A DNA stretch of 64,000 bases from Paenirhizobium naphthalenivorans (GTDB taxonomy: Bacteria; Pseudomonadota; Alphaproteobacteria; Rhizobiales; Rhizobiaceae): contig NZ_BJZP01000004.1 in NCBI RefSeq assembly GCF_007992095.1, positions 1 to 64,000 on the forward strand, read 5' to 3'. Of the stretch, positions 1 through 9,016 are shown in pieces (the stretch's first letter is position 1; every line of letters starts with the position of its first letter). The notes under the pieces were generated by a model. The model ran no database searches and had not been told where the DNA came from. It saw only the letters and a list, made by a program, of their open reading frames with translations. Position numbers and translations under genes: made by a program.

Positions 1-704
1 ATGGCGATCGACACATTCTCGTCGGCAACGGCTTCCAGCGCATCGTGGATCGCGGTCAGCGGCTTGGTGATGCCGTTGATGATGAAGTAGGCGGCGATCA
101 GGCCGAGCGCGACAACGGCGCCGCCGATCATCACGGCCTTCCAGATCATCGCATTGATCTTGACCTGAAGGTCGTCGATGTAGACGCCGGTGCCGACCAC
201 GACCTGCCAAGGCTCATAGGCCTGGCTATAGGCGGCTTTCTGGAAGGCGTCGCCGTTCGGGGCGGTAGGCTTCTCCCACCAATATTCGGTGATGCCGCCG
301 CCCTTGCGCCCCTTTTCGATCATCTCTTCGCGAAAGAGGTTGCCCTTCTTGTCGGGCATGCCCTTCTGAGTGAGGCCGACCTGCTGCTGGATCGGGTGGA
401 AGACCATGGTCACGTTATAGTCCAGACCGAACAGATAGCCGTTCGGCTCGAACTTGATAGAGGTGAGCGTCTTGAAAGCCTGAGCCTTGGCGTCCTCGAG
501 GCTCATCTCGCCCGCCTTTGCCCGCTCGTCATAGCCCTTCATGATGGCGATGCCGGACTCGACCTGGGTCCGCAGCATGTCGTAGCGCTCGGCATAGATG
601 GAGTCTGATGCCGTCTTGATCTGGAAGTAGGTCGCCACGCCGAAGGCGACCATCAAGGCACCGATCAGCAGGAAGAGTTGATGGGAGATCTTCAGATTTT
701 TCAT
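1..704 (-). CDS. Methyl-accepting chemotaxis protein, N-terminal part (truncated by window edge)
   Basis: The first 234 residues of a membrane sensor are readable; the gene runs off the left edge. A transmembrane helix (about residues 9-29) precedes a periplasmic domain of about 160 residues with the NGYLFG and WWEKP patterns of single Cache (sCache_2) domains. A second helix follows (about 190-211), then the start of a HAMP linker (ITKPLTAIHDAL). Cache domains bind small molecules such as organic acids. The signalling domain is missing, so a chemoreceptor is the usual but unproven reading; a kinase or cyclase output would also fit. The start is the ATG at 704. Confidence 0.8.
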   Translation of the reverse strand, partial: MKNLKISHQLFLLIGALMVAFGVATYFQIKTASDSIYAERYDMLRTQVESGIAIMKGYDERAKAGEMSLEDAKAQAFKTLTSIKFEPNGYLFGLDYNVTMVFHPIQQQVGLTQKGMPDKKGNLFREEMIEKGRKGGGITEYWWEKPTAPNGDAFQKAAYSQAYEPWQVVVGTGVYIDDLQVKINAMIWKAVMIGGAVVALGLIAAYFIINGITKPLTAIHDALEAVADENVSIA

Positions 705-1145
705 AAGTCCTCGCTCAATCGAATGATCCGGGTCGGTTTTCTACCGATCCTGCGAGGTTCTTAAGCGCTCGCCAGCGCGTGCATCATGCTGCCACCGGGT
801 TGTATCGACACAATCCGCTTAAATGCGTAAAATTCTATTTATGCTGACGTCCCTATAAATAAACCATAAAAATTGATAGGAAAACAGTATCGAATGAGAC
901 TGAATTGCTCGGAATAAGGACTGTTTGCATCATAAAAACGAATAGGTTGCATAAGCGTAAATCAAGGTCGACGATCAAAGGGTGAGAGCGGTCCGCCTTG
1001 CCCGGAATTCGCGTAATTCGGCCGGAATACCATTTAACAAGAAAACGCCCCGGCCGGGCCGAGGCGTCTGTCCCGCTTTTTCAGCGGGAGGCCCGTGCAG
1101 CCCGGATCGTATGGCTGGTTCGGGGCAGAGAAGCTGCGAACTGCT
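705..1145. other. Intergenic region, AT-rich leader of the edge chemoreceptor
   Basis: About 440 bases without a convincing gene. The stretch at roughly 820-960 is distinctly AT-rich against the surrounding GC-rich DNA and probably holds the promoter of the leftward chemoreceptor. The right end holds the terminator of the next leftward gene. I see no RNA gene here. Confidence 0.5.
1037..1066 (-). terminator. Rho-independent terminator
   Basis: Read on the minus strand, an 8-bp GC stem (1046-1066, one G-T wobble, 5-base loop) is followed by a T-rich run. It lies 80 bases past the stop of the secreted-protein gene at 1146. Confidence 0.7.
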
Positions 1146-1625
1146 TCAGTCACCGCGCAGTTCAAATTTCGTGAGATCGAGCGTCTTGGCTGCGGCAGGA
1201 GCAGCACCGAGCGATGCGGAGACCGGCGCGGCCATCGTACCGGCTGAGACCGCCGCTGTGGTTGCGTCAACGTCGATTCCATCCGCCGGACCCATGGCCG
1301 CAGCGGCAATCACGCTGCCATTCGTGGTCCAGCCCTCAGCCTTGCTGATGAAAACGACCGGCGACCCGCCGAGCCAGGCTTCAGTCCGCTTCAATTTTTT
1401 CTCGCCGTCGATGTCGATGATTTCCGCGGACTGGGTGCCGGGGGCGATCTGCGGCACCTTGTACGCCTTCGCGTCGTCCTTGGGCATGGGCGCAGGGCAG
1501 GCCGTACAGGTCAGGACGACAATGCTGGAGCCATTGGCGGGGGCTGCGCCGACGCGTTCGATCGACGAGGCGAGCGCCGGGCCGGCGACTGTCAGTAGCA
1601 CTGCTGTAAGAACCAGGTTGCGCAT
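1146..1625 (-). CDS. Secreted protein, HPE1-like rhizobial family
   Basis: 159 residues. A cleavable signal peptide (MRNLVLTAVLLTVAGPALAS) is followed by a motif with two cysteines (CTACPAP, about residues 40-46) and a conserved-looking core (AYKVPQIAPGTQ, IDIDGEKKLKRTEAWLGGSP). The C-terminal third is rich in Ala and Thr. It resembles a small family widespread in Rhizobiaceae and annotated as carrying a plant virulence effector HPE1-like domain; I recall that label rather than having checked it, and no biochemical role is known to me. The gene appears to stand alone between its own terminator and purD. Confidence 0.6.
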   Translation of the reverse strand: MRNLVLTAVLLTVAGPALASSIERVGAAPANGSSIVVLTCTACPAPMPKDDAKAYKVPQIAPGTQSAEIIDIDGEKKLKRTEAWLGGSPVVFISKAEGWTTNGSVIAAAAMGPADGIDVDATTAAVSAGTMAAPVSASLGAAPAAAKTLDLTKFELRGD

Positions 1626-1747
1626 GGCGAACTCCGCGAATTGCTTTCACGGGCAGTTCTACGCCTGCTTTATTGCCATCCAGTCAGATCGATCATTCAA
1701 ATTTTACCGAACCCGGACTTTTTGTTTGTTTCCGGGACGCCTCGGTA

Positions 1748-3013
1748 TCAGTCTCGACCGATCGCGCGCCAGCCGATATCGCGCCGGCAAAAGCCGTTGT
1801 CCCAGTCGACCTTGTCGGCGAGCCGGTAGGCGGCGGCCTGGGCTTGTTCCACGCTCATGCCCAGCGCGGTCGCGTTCAGCACACGTCCACCGGTCGCGAC
1901 CAACTGGTGATCTATCAGCGCCGTGCCGGCGTGGAACACCTTGGCGTCCAGTGTGGCATCCGGCAGTGAACCGATCGGCGTGTTCTTCTCATAAGCGCCG
2001 GGATAGCCCTTCGAAGCCAGCACCACGGTCAGAGCCGTTTCGTCGCGCCACTCGGCGGAAACCTCGTTCAGCCGACCGGTCGCGGTCGCATGTAGAAGCG
2101 CCAGCAGGTCGCTCTTCAGCCGCATCATCAGGACCTGACACTCCGGATCGCCGAAGCGCACATTGTATTCGATCAGCTCCGGGCCTTTGTCGGTAATCAT
2201 CAGCCCGGCGAAAAATACGCCGGAAAAGGGCATCCCCATGTCCGCCATGCCGCGCATGGTCGGCTCGATGATCTCCGTCAATGTGCGCTCAATCATGGCC
2301 GACGTCATCACCGGCGCCGGGGAATAGGCGCCCATACCGCCGGTATTCGGGCCGGTATCGCCGTCGCCGACTCGCTTGTGATCCTGGGCCGCGGCAAGCG
2401 GCAGCAGCGTCTTGCCGTCGCAAAGGCAAAAGAAGCTCGCTTCCTCACCGTCGAGGAAGGCCTCGACCACCACTTCCGCACCGGCCTCGCCAAACGCGCC
2501 CTCGAAGCAGTCGTCGATCGCCGAAAGCGCCTCCTCCATGGTCATCGCCACGGTCACGCCCTTGCCGGCGGCCAGCCCATCGGCCTTGATGACGATCGGC
2601 GCGCCCTGGGCACGGACATAGGCCTTTGCCTTCGGCGCATTGTTGAAACGCTGATAGGCGCCGGTCGGAATGTTGTAGCGGGCGCAGAGATCCTTGGTGA
2701 AGCCTTTGGAGCCCTCGAGCTGAGCGGCCGCCGCCGACGGGCCGAAAACGGCAAAGCCCTCGGCGCGCAGCCTGTCGGCAAGCCCGGCGACGAGCGGCGC
2801 TTCCGGCCCGACCACGACGAAATCGATCTCGTGACCGCGACAAAAGGCGAGGATCTCCTCCTGGTCGTCGGCGCTGATCGGAACCAGTGTCGCATGCTCG
2901 GCGATGCCCGGATTGCCGGGAGCAGCAAAGAGCGTCGTCAGAAGCGGAGACTGCGCCAATTTCCAGGCCAGCGCATGCTCACGCCCACCCGAACCGATCA
3001 ACAGAACCTTCAT
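1748..3013 (-). CDS. purD: Phosphoribosylamine-glycine ligase (GAR synthetase)
   Basis: 421 residues, the usual PurD length. It catalyses step two of de novo purine synthesis: 5-phosphoribosylamine + glycine + ATP to GAR, in the cytoplasm. The N-terminal motif [17 protein letters not shown] is the PurD signature, followed by the ATP-grasp domain ([24 protein letters not shown]) and the metal-binding region GMGAYSPAP and [10 protein letters not shown]. The start is placed at the ATG at 3013, preceded by GGAGGAC; an upstream in-frame ATG at 3115 would add 34 residues with no PurD character. It is divergent from tex, sharing a 164-base control region. Confidence 0.97.
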   Translation of the reverse strand: MKVLLIGSGGREHALAWKLAQSPLLTTLFAAPGNPGIAEHATLVPISADDQEEILAFCRGHEIDFVVVGPEAPLVAGLADRLRAEGFAVFGPSAAAAQLEGSKGFTKDLCARYNIPTGAYQRFNNAPKAKAYVRAQGAPIVIKADGLAAGKGVTVAMTMEEALSAIDDCFEGAFGEAGAEVVVEAFLDGEEASFFCLCDGKTLLPLAAAQDHKRVGDGDTGPNTGGMGAYSPAPVMTSAMIERTLTEIIEPTMRGMADMGMPFSGVFFAGLMITDKGPELIEYNVRFGDPECQVLMMRLKSDLLALLHATATGRLNEVSAEWRDETALTVVLASKGYPGAYEKNTPIGSLPDATLDAKVFHAGTALIDHQLVATGGRVLNATALGMSVEQAQAAAYRLADKVDWDNGFCRRDIGWRAIGRD

Positions 3014-3177
3014 CGCCCGTCCTCCGAATGCCTTGGATAGCCGGCGGTTAAGGGCAGGGGGCGCAAAGGTCAAGGAAAAACCCCGAAGCTCTGCATTCCT
3101 GTGGAGGGGCGGCACGATTTGTTGCCTTCGGCGCTGTCGCAGCTATGGTCGCCGCTCGCAATTCTGGAGAAGACCCC

Positions 3178-5493
3178 ATGGCCGACGACATCAAATCCAT
3201 TGCCGCGATCATCGCTTCCGAGATCAATGCCCGACCCGAGCAGGTGACGTCTGCTGTAGAGCTTCTCGACGGGGGGGGCACCGTGCCGTTCATCGCCCGC
3301 TACCGCAAGGAGGTGACCGGCGGTCTCGACGATACCCAGCTGCGCAATCTCGCAGAGCGTCTGACCTATCTGCGCGAACTCGGCGCCCGCCGCAAGGCGA
3401 TCGTCGAGTCGATCAATTCGCAGGGCAAGATGACCGACGAGCTGATGGTGAAGATCTTCCGCGTCGCCACCAAGGCCGAGCTGGAAGACATCTATCTGCC
3501 CTTCAAGCCGAAGCGTCGCACCCGCGCCGAGATCGCGCGCGAGAAGGGCCTTCAGCCGCTCGCCGATGCGATCTGGGCCGACCGCACCGCCGATCCGGCC
3601 AAGCTTGCGGAGGCCTATGTCACCGCCGACGTCGCGGATGTGAAGGTGGCGCTTGAAGGCGCGCGCGACATCGTGGCCGAAACGATCTCGGAGAACTCCG
3701 ACCTGATCGGCCGTTTGCGCAACGACATGAAGGATCGCGCCATCCTTTATTCCAAGGTGGTCGAGGGCAAGGAACAGGCCGGCGAGAAATTCGCCGACTA
3801 TTTCGCCCATTCCGAACGCTGGGCGACGGTTCCAGGCCACCGAGCGCTTGCCATGCTGCGCGGCTGGAACGAGGAAATGCTGACGCTGTCGATCGAGGTC
3901 GACAGGGACGATCCTTCGCCGGTCAAGCCGGCGCAGCGCACTATCGCCGCGGCCTACGAGATTGCGGCCAAGGGTCCGGCCGACAAATGGCTGATGGACG
4001 TTGCCGGCTGGACCTGGCGCGTCAAGCTCTCCGTCTCGCTGTCGCTCGACCTGATGCGCGATCTGCGCGAGCGCGCCGAGGAGGAGGCCATCCACGTCTT
4101 CGCCCGCAACCTCAAGGATCTTCTGCTGGCGGCGCCCGCCGGTTCGCGTCCGACCATGGGCCTTGACCCGGGCATCCGCACAGGCGTCAAGGTTGCCGTA
4201 ACGGACGGCACGGGCAAGGTGCTGGAGACGACGACCGTCTATCCTTTCCCGCCGAAGAACGACATTCGCGGAACCCAGGCCGAGCTTGCCGCGCTGATCC
4301 GCAAACACAAGATCGAGCTGATCTCCATCGGCAATGGCACCGGCAGCCGCGAGACGGAAAAGCTGGTCGCCGACATGCTGGCCCAGTTTCCGGCCACAGC
4401 GCCGAAGCCGACCAAGGTCATCGTCTCGGAAGCCGGCGCCTCGGTCTATTCTGCCTCCGAAACGGCAGCCAAGGAATTTCCCGGCCTCGACGTCTCACTG
4501 CGCGGCGCCGTCTCTATCGCTCGCCGTCTCCAGGATCCGCTGGCCGAACTTGTCAAGATTGAGCCCAAGTCGATCGGGGTCGGCCAGTACCAGCACGATG
4601 TCGACCAGGGCAAGCTCGGCCGATCGCTCGACGCCGTGGTCGAGGACGCAGTGAATGCCGTCGGCGTCGATCTCAATACGGCCTCCGTTCCCTTGCTGGC
4701 GCGCGTGTCCGGTCTCGGCGGATCGATCGCCGAAGCCATCGTCACCCATCGCGACCAGACCGGCCCGTTTGAAAGCCGTAAGGATCTGTTGAAAGTACCA
4801 CGGCTTGGTGCCCGCACCTTCGAGCAGTGCGCCGGATTCCTGCGCATCCCGAACGGCAAGGAGCCGCTCGACGCCTCCTCGGTGCATCCCGAGGCCTATG
4901 GTGTGGCGAAGAAGATCGTTGCAGCCTGCGGCCGCGACTTGCGCGCGCTGATGGGCGATAGCGCCACCCTTAAGGGTCTCGATCCGCGCAAGTTCATCGA
5001 CGAGCAGTTCGGTCTGCCGACCGTCAAGGACATCATCGCCGAGCTGGAGAAGCCCGGCCGCGACCCGCGCCCGAGCTTCAAGACCGCGACCTTCGCCGAT
5101 GGCGTCGATGAGATCACCGACCTGAAGCCGGGCATGCTGCTGGAAGGCACGGTGACCAACGTCGCCGCCTTCGGTGCTTTCGTCGACATCGGCGTCCATC
5201 AGGACGGACTGGTGCACGTCTCCCAACTGGCCGATCGTTTCGTCAAGGATCCGCATGAGGTGGTGAAGGCGGGCGACGTCGTGAAGGTCCGCGTCGTCGA
5301 GGTTGACGTCAAGCGCAAGCGCATCGCGCTCACCATGCGCAAGGATGGGGGCGAAGCCCCGCCGCCGTCGGCTCGCGACAATCGCGGCCCCGGTGCCATG
5401 CGCCATGCCAATGCCAAACCCGCCGGCAAGCCGGAAACGCCGGCGATCGGCGGCCTTGGGGCTGCCCTCGCGGAGGCGATGCGCAAGAAATGA
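3178..5493 (+). CDS. tex: Tex-family S1 RNA-binding transcription accessory protein
   Basis: 771 residues, matching the family. Tex is a cytoplasmic nucleic-acid-binding protein linked to transcription and stress fitness. Visible order: N-terminal helical region ([15 protein letters not shown]), a YqgF/RNase H-like fold ([16 protein letters not shown]), helix-hairpin-helix repeats ([19 protein letters not shown] and [11 protein letters not shown]), and a C-terminal S1 domain ([26 protein letters not shown]). The tail is low complexity. The ATG at 3178 is preceded by GGAG; an upstream in-frame start at 3145 looks less likely. Confidence 0.96.
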   Translation: MADDIKSIAAIIASEINARPEQVTSAVELLDGGGTVPFIARYRKEVTGGLDDTQLRNLAERLTYLRELGARRKAIVESINSQGKMTDELMVKIFRVATKAELEDIYLPFKPKRRTRAEIAREKGLQPLADAIWADRTADPAKLAEAYVTADVADVKVALEGARDIVAETISENSDLIGRLRNDMKDRAILYSKVVEGKEQAGEKFADYFAHSERWATVPGHRALAMLRGWNEEMLTLSIEVDRDDPSPVKPAQRTIAAAYEIAAKGPADKWLMDVAGWTWRVKLSVSLSLDLMRDLRERAEEEAIHVFARNLKDLLLAAPAGSRPTMGLDPGIRTGVKVAVTDGTGKVLETTTVYPFPPKNDIRGTQAELAALIRKHKIELISIGNGTGSRETEKLVADMLAQFPATAPKPTKVIVSEAGASVYSASETAAKEFPGLDVSLRGAVSIARRLQDPLAELVKIEPKSIGVGQYQHDVDQGKLGRSLDAVVEDAVNAVGVDLNTASVPLLARVSGLGGSIAEAIVTHRDQTGPFESRKDLLKVPRLGARTFEQCAGFLRIPNGKEPLDASSVHPEAYGVAKKIVAACGRDLRALMGDSATLKGLDPRKFIDEQFGLPTVKDIIAELEKPGRDPRPSFKTATFADGVDEITDLKPGMLLEGTVTNVAAFGAFVDIGVHQDGLVHVSQLADRFVKDPHEVVKAGDVVKVRVVEVDVKRKRIALTMRKDGGEAPPPSARDNRGPGAMRHANAKPAGKPETPAIGGLGAALAEAMRKK

Positions 5494-5500
5494 GCCCATC

Positions 5501-5526
5501 GGGGGCGCCGATCGGTGCCCCCGCCA
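5501..5526 (+). terminator. Hairpin after tex, possible weak terminator
   Basis: A GC-rich 9-bp stem (5501-5509 with 5514-5522, one G-T pair, 4-base loop) starts eight bases after the tex stop. There is no T run after it, so termination is uncertain. Confidence 0.4.
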
Positions 5527-5640
5527 AGCCGTGCCTCAAAAAATATGAAGCTTCTATAACAAACTGACGCTTGTCTTCGGAGCGGACCGCGTTAGAGTTT
5601 TATCGTTCAATGAAGCTAATCGTATTTTCGGGGGCATTGC

Positions 5641-6897
5641 ATGACCTCTTCATTACGCATTTTGCTGAAAAAGATCGTCCGCAAGGGGAGACTGCAGGTG
5701 ACCGGGGCGGACGGCCGGATCGAGACGTTCGGTGATGGCGGCGGTGAAATGATCTCGCTGCGTTTCACCGATGCGGAGGCGGAGCGACAGCTCCATGACG
5801 ATCCCCAACTCAAGCTCGCCGAGCTCTACATGGACGGGCGGATGGTGGTCGAGGCCGGCGACATCTACCAGCTGCTGGCGCTTATCAAGTCGAACACGCT
5901 TTCCGAGGACCTGACCTTCGGCATGATGTGGCGTGGGATTGCGCGCTACATCGCATCCGAATTGCGCAGTCTCCTGCCGGTCAACCACAATCAGCGCAAT
6001 GTCTCCCACCACTACGACCTGTCGGCTAAGCTCTTCGATCTCTTTCTCGATGCCGACTGGCAATACTCTTGCGCCTATTTTCATCCTGAGGGCATTTCAC
6101 TCGACGAGGCCCAGGTGGCCAAGAAGCGGCACATCGCCGCCAAGCTGTTGCTCGAGGAGGGACAGCGCGTGCTGGAGATCGGTTCCGGCTGGGGCGGAAT
6201 GGCGATGTACCTGGCGGAATCCTCGCAGGTCGAGGTGGAGGGCATCACGCTGTCGACCGAGCAGTTGCGGGTCTCGCGTGGGCGCGTCGACAAGCGAGGG
6301 CTATCGTCGCGGGTGCGTTTCGATCTGCAGGATTATCGCACGATGAAGGCAGCTCCTTTCGACAGAATCGTCTCGGTCGGCATGTTCGAGCATGTCGGGC
6401 GCAACAACTTCTCCACTTTTTTTCGCAAGGTCGCCGAACTTCTCAAGGATGACGGCGTGATGCTGCTGCATTCGATCGGTCAGCCTTATCCGTCCCGTTT
6501 CACCAATCCCTTTATTGAAAGATACATCTTTCCGGGCGGTTACATCCCGTCGCTCGCCGAAGTGCTGCCGGCGGTCGAGAAGGCCGGTCTTCTGGTGCGC
6601 GACATTGAAATCCTGCCGCACCATTATGCCCGGACACTACGCCACTGGCGCGAACGTTTCCTGGCTCGAAGGGAAGAGGCAACCGCGCTTTATGACGAGC
6701 GCTTCGTGCGCATGTGGGAGTTCTACCTCGCCGGCTCGGAAATGGCCTTCACCCACGAGAACTTCTTCATCTTCCAGATGCAGCTGTCGAAGAGCAATGG
6801 CGCGGTCCCGGACAACCGGGATTACATCGCCGAGCGGGAGAGCGCGCTCGCAGCCTTCGACGCGACCCGGCCCGCGCTGGAGACGGTTGCATTTTGA
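5641..6897 (+). CDS. cfa: Cyclopropane-fatty-acyl-phospholipid synthase
   Basis: 418 residues. It transfers a methylene group from S-adenosylmethionine to cis double bonds of membrane phospholipid acyl chains, typically on entry to stationary phase or acid stress. The SAM site VLEIGSGWGGMAMYLAE (about 178-194) and the downstream GITLSTEQL and SVGMFEHVG motifs are the classic CFA synthase signatures, and YSCAYF precedes them. The N-terminal 130 residues form the usual lipid-binding region. It lies 81 bases upstream of ubiA on the same strand, so the two may be co-transcribed. Confidence 0.94.
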   Translation: MTSSLRILLKKIVRKGRLQVTGADGRIETFGDGGGEMISLRFTDAEAERQLHDDPQLKLAELYMDGRMVVEAGDIYQLLALIKSNTLSEDLTFGMMWRGIARYIASELRSLLPVNHNQRNVSHHYDLSAKLFDLFLDADWQYSCAYFHPEGISLDEAQVAKKRHIAAKLLLEEGQRVLEIGSGWGGMAMYLAESSQVEVEGITLSTEQLRVSRGRVDKRGLSSRVRFDLQDYRTMKAAPFDRIVSVGMFEHVGRNNFSTFFRKVAELLKDDGVMLLHSIGQPYPSRFTNPFIERYIFPGGYIPSLAEVLPAVEKAGLLVRDIEILPHHYARTLRHWRERFLARREEATALYDERFVRMWEFYLAGSEMAFTHENFFIFQMQLSKSNGAVPDNRDYIAERESALAAFDATRPALETVAF

Positions 6898-6978
6898 ACA
6901 CTGCCGACAGGCATATGGGGCCTCGCGGCGAAAAACCGCCGGTTCCCTTGCCCGAAACTTTGTTCTATCAATCCGACT

Positions 6979-7932
6979 ATGAACATCACCGCCGATCAGA
7001 ACGGGCGTGTCTCCGACGCGCCATCCGACAACTGGGTCTACCGGGTGCTGCCGCCCGCCGCCTGGCCCTATGCGCAGCTTGCCCGCTGGGACCGGCCGGT
7101 CGGCTGGCAGTTGCTGATGTGGCCCTGTTTCTGGTCCTCGGCGCTGGCGGCCAATGTGCTGGCGGAACGCGGGCAACTGAACGTCGTCCTGTTCGCCTTC
7201 CATCTGTTCCTGTTCTTTGCCGGCTCGGTCGCCATGCGCGGCGCCGGCTGCACCTACAATGATCTTGTCGATGAGGAGATCGACATGGCGGTCGCCCGTA
7301 CCCGCTCGCGACCGCTGCCGTCGGGCCGTGTGACACGGCGCCAGGCCAAGCTCTTCCTCGTGGCACAAGCCCTGGTCGGCTTGGTGGTTCTTCTCTGTCT
7401 GAACCGTTTTGCCATTGCGCTGGGCATCACCTCGCTTCTCATCGTCGCCATCTACCCTTTCGCCAAGCGCTTCACCGACTGGCCGCAGTTCTTTCTTGGG
7501 TTGGCTTTCTCGTGGGGGGCGCTGATGGGCTGGGCGGCGCTGGCCGGCTGGCTGTCGCTTGCCAGCCTGTTCCTCTATGGGGCGGCGATCGCCTGGACGA
7601 TCGGCTATGACACGATCTATGCCCACCAGGACAAGGAGGACGATGCGCTGGTCGGCGTCCGCTCGACGGCCCGGCTGTTCGGCGAGAAGACCCAAGCCTG
7701 GTTGATCGGGCTTTACGGCCTGACCCTTTTCCTCCTGTTTGTCGCCTTTGCGCTCGCCGGCGTTGGGCTTTTTGCCTATGTCGGCCTGGCTATCGCGGCC
7801 GGCATGTTCGCCTACCAGATCAGGGTGCTGGACATCGACGATCCGGTGCAGTGCCTGGCGCTGTTCAAGTTCAACAACAAGGTCGGGGCGATGCTTTTCC
7901 TCGGACTTCTGGCGGCCTTGCCCTTCGCCTGA
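6979..7932 (+). CDS. ubiA: 4-hydroxybenzoate polyprenyltransferase
   Basis: 317 residues, an integral membrane enzyme that prenylates 4-hydroxybenzoate in ubiquinone synthesis. Both Asp-rich motifs of the UbiA superfamily are visible: NDLVDEEIDMAVARTRSRPL (about 94-113) and YDTIYAHQDKEDDALVGVRS (about 211-230). About eight hydrophobic helices surround them. The ATG at 6979 opens a reading frame with the normal N-terminal sequence (YAQLARWDRPVGWQLL). A strong terminator follows at 7962. Confidence 0.95.
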   Translation: MNITADQNGRVSDAPSDNWVYRVLPPAAWPYAQLARWDRPVGWQLLMWPCFWSSALAANVLAERGQLNVVLFAFHLFLFFAGSVAMRGAGCTYNDLVDEEIDMAVARTRSRPLPSGRVTRRQAKLFLVAQALVGLVVLLCLNRFAIALGITSLLIVAIYPFAKRFTDWPQFFLGLAFSWGALMGWAALAGWLSLASLFLYGAAIAWTIGYDTIYAHQDKEDDALVGVRSTARLFGEKTQAWLIGLYGLTLFLLFVAFALAGVGLFAYVGLAIAAGMFAYQIRVLDIDDPVQCLALFKFNNKVGAMLFLGLLAALPFA

Positions 7933-7961
7933 TCCTTTCTGTCCCGATGTGGAACATGCAA

Positions 7962-7992
7962 ACGGCCCGGATTCGCATCCGGGCCGTTTCTC
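7962..7992. terminator. Bidirectional terminator between ubiA and the DUF6101-like gene
   Basis: A perfect 10-bp GC-rich inverted repeat (7962-7971 with 7978-7987, 6-base loop) followed by TTCTC on the plus strand, lying between convergent genes. Confidence 0.75.
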
Positions 7993-8038
7993 GATCAGTT
8001 GACATTAACGGGTCGGCTCGGCTCTGCGCCGGTCAGCC

Positions 8039-8611
8039 TCAGTTGCGGGCGATGATCTCCTTGCCGGAGATCTTCATCGTCACTCCGAGCTTGCCGGTGG
8101 TGCGGCGCACCAGAAAGCGCGGACGGCGGTCGGCAAAATAGGAATGACGGCGGCGCGGCTGCGCTTCGCGGGCGCGCAGGTCGCCGAGGTGTTCTTCGAG
8201 CGGACGGGCGATGCCATCGGCCTCGACCATCAGCATGGGAATGCGGAAGGCATCCGACCAACCGCGCCAGTCGGCGGCGATGTCGCAGAGGTCATGGGCG
8301 ACCAGAAGCGGAATGCAGAGTTCCGGATCCTCGTGGTGCAGTTCGAGTGTAACGGTCACTTCCCCGTCTCCATGGTCGATCGCCCGTGCCGCGACACCCT
8401 TGAAAGCGCGCGCCGGCAAGGCGAATGAGAGTGGCAGGCCGCTCGAGGCCAGAATCTTGCGCAGCACGGCACCACGTTCGTCGATGGTTATCGTCACATC
8501 GCCGGAGGTCCCTCGCCCTGCGTAGGTGACCTGTTGCGGAAACCGAGCCGGATCCAGTCGCAACGTCGCGCCTGCCCATGCGGGCTTCATAACCGTGTTC
8601 GTCATCTTCAT
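8039..8611 (-). CDS. Conserved rhizobial protein, DUF6101-like
   Basis: 190 residues without a signal peptide or membrane helix. I recognise the overall pattern (WAGATLRLDPARFPQQVTYA at the N-terminus, a central VTLELHHEDPELCIPLL stretch, and a basic C-terminal half ending RPRFLVRRTTGKLGVTMKIS) as a rhizobial family annotated DUF6101, with no function assigned. The wording of the number is from memory. It stands alone, convergent with ubiA, and upstream lies a 405-base spacer shared with the divergent DUF1217 gene. Confidence 0.6.
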   Translation of the reverse strand: MKMTNTVMKPAWAGATLRLDPARFPQQVTYAGRGTSGDVTITIDERGAVLRKILASSGLPLSFALPARAFKGVAARAIDHGDGEVTVTLELHHEDPELCIPLLVAHDLCDIAADWRGWSDAFRIPMLMVEADGIARPLEEHLGDLRAREAQPRRRHSYFADRRPRFLVRRTTGKLGVTMKISGKEIIARN

Positions 8612-9016
8612 GCTACCCTTGTTTTACCCGAGAGCGCTTCATGCGTTCGTCTGAATGGGACTTTTCGTCCTCTATGGCTGGAAGGTAGCGCCGCTCTCTG
8701 AGAGACAGCTTAAAAATCGAGGTTAAAAAAACTTTGCCAGCTCAAATGGTTAGCGTTTTCGAATGTGGCACGGTTTCGAAAATGTGAATATGAGGGAGGC
8801 GTGTCAGGTCGGGACAGGCCCCGTGCGTTTATTATTCTCGATGAGATGGGCTTGGCTCTAAACAGAACTGCTCCATGGTTTTGACCGGTCCGGGATGCGC
8901 GCTTGATGAACGTAATGGCTGCTTTCATCTTGCCTTCGGCGGTCGATAAAGCCCCGGGCAAGCTCCGAACGTCACGATAGATAACTAAAATTCACTTCTA
9001 TTCTTGAGGAGCCTCC
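8612..9016. other. Divergent intergenic region upstream of the DUF1217 gene
   Basis: About 405 bases. A short minus-strand reading frame here (8710-8961) has no family character. The stretch 8705-8800 is AT-rich and probably promoter-bearing. I see no convincing sigma-54 element: a TGGCACG near 8765 lacks a matching -12 half. Confidence 0.45.

Noticed and set aside
45-608. A 187-codon plus-strand frame at the left edge
   Set aside because: Antisense to the chemoreceptor, whose minus-strand translation is clearly a Cache domain.
8760-8785. Possible sigma-54 promoter (TGGCACG)
   Set aside because: The -12 element is missing at the required spacing.
8710-8961. Short minus-strand gene before the DUF1217 gene
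   Set aside because: No ribosome site, no recognisable family and atypical composition.
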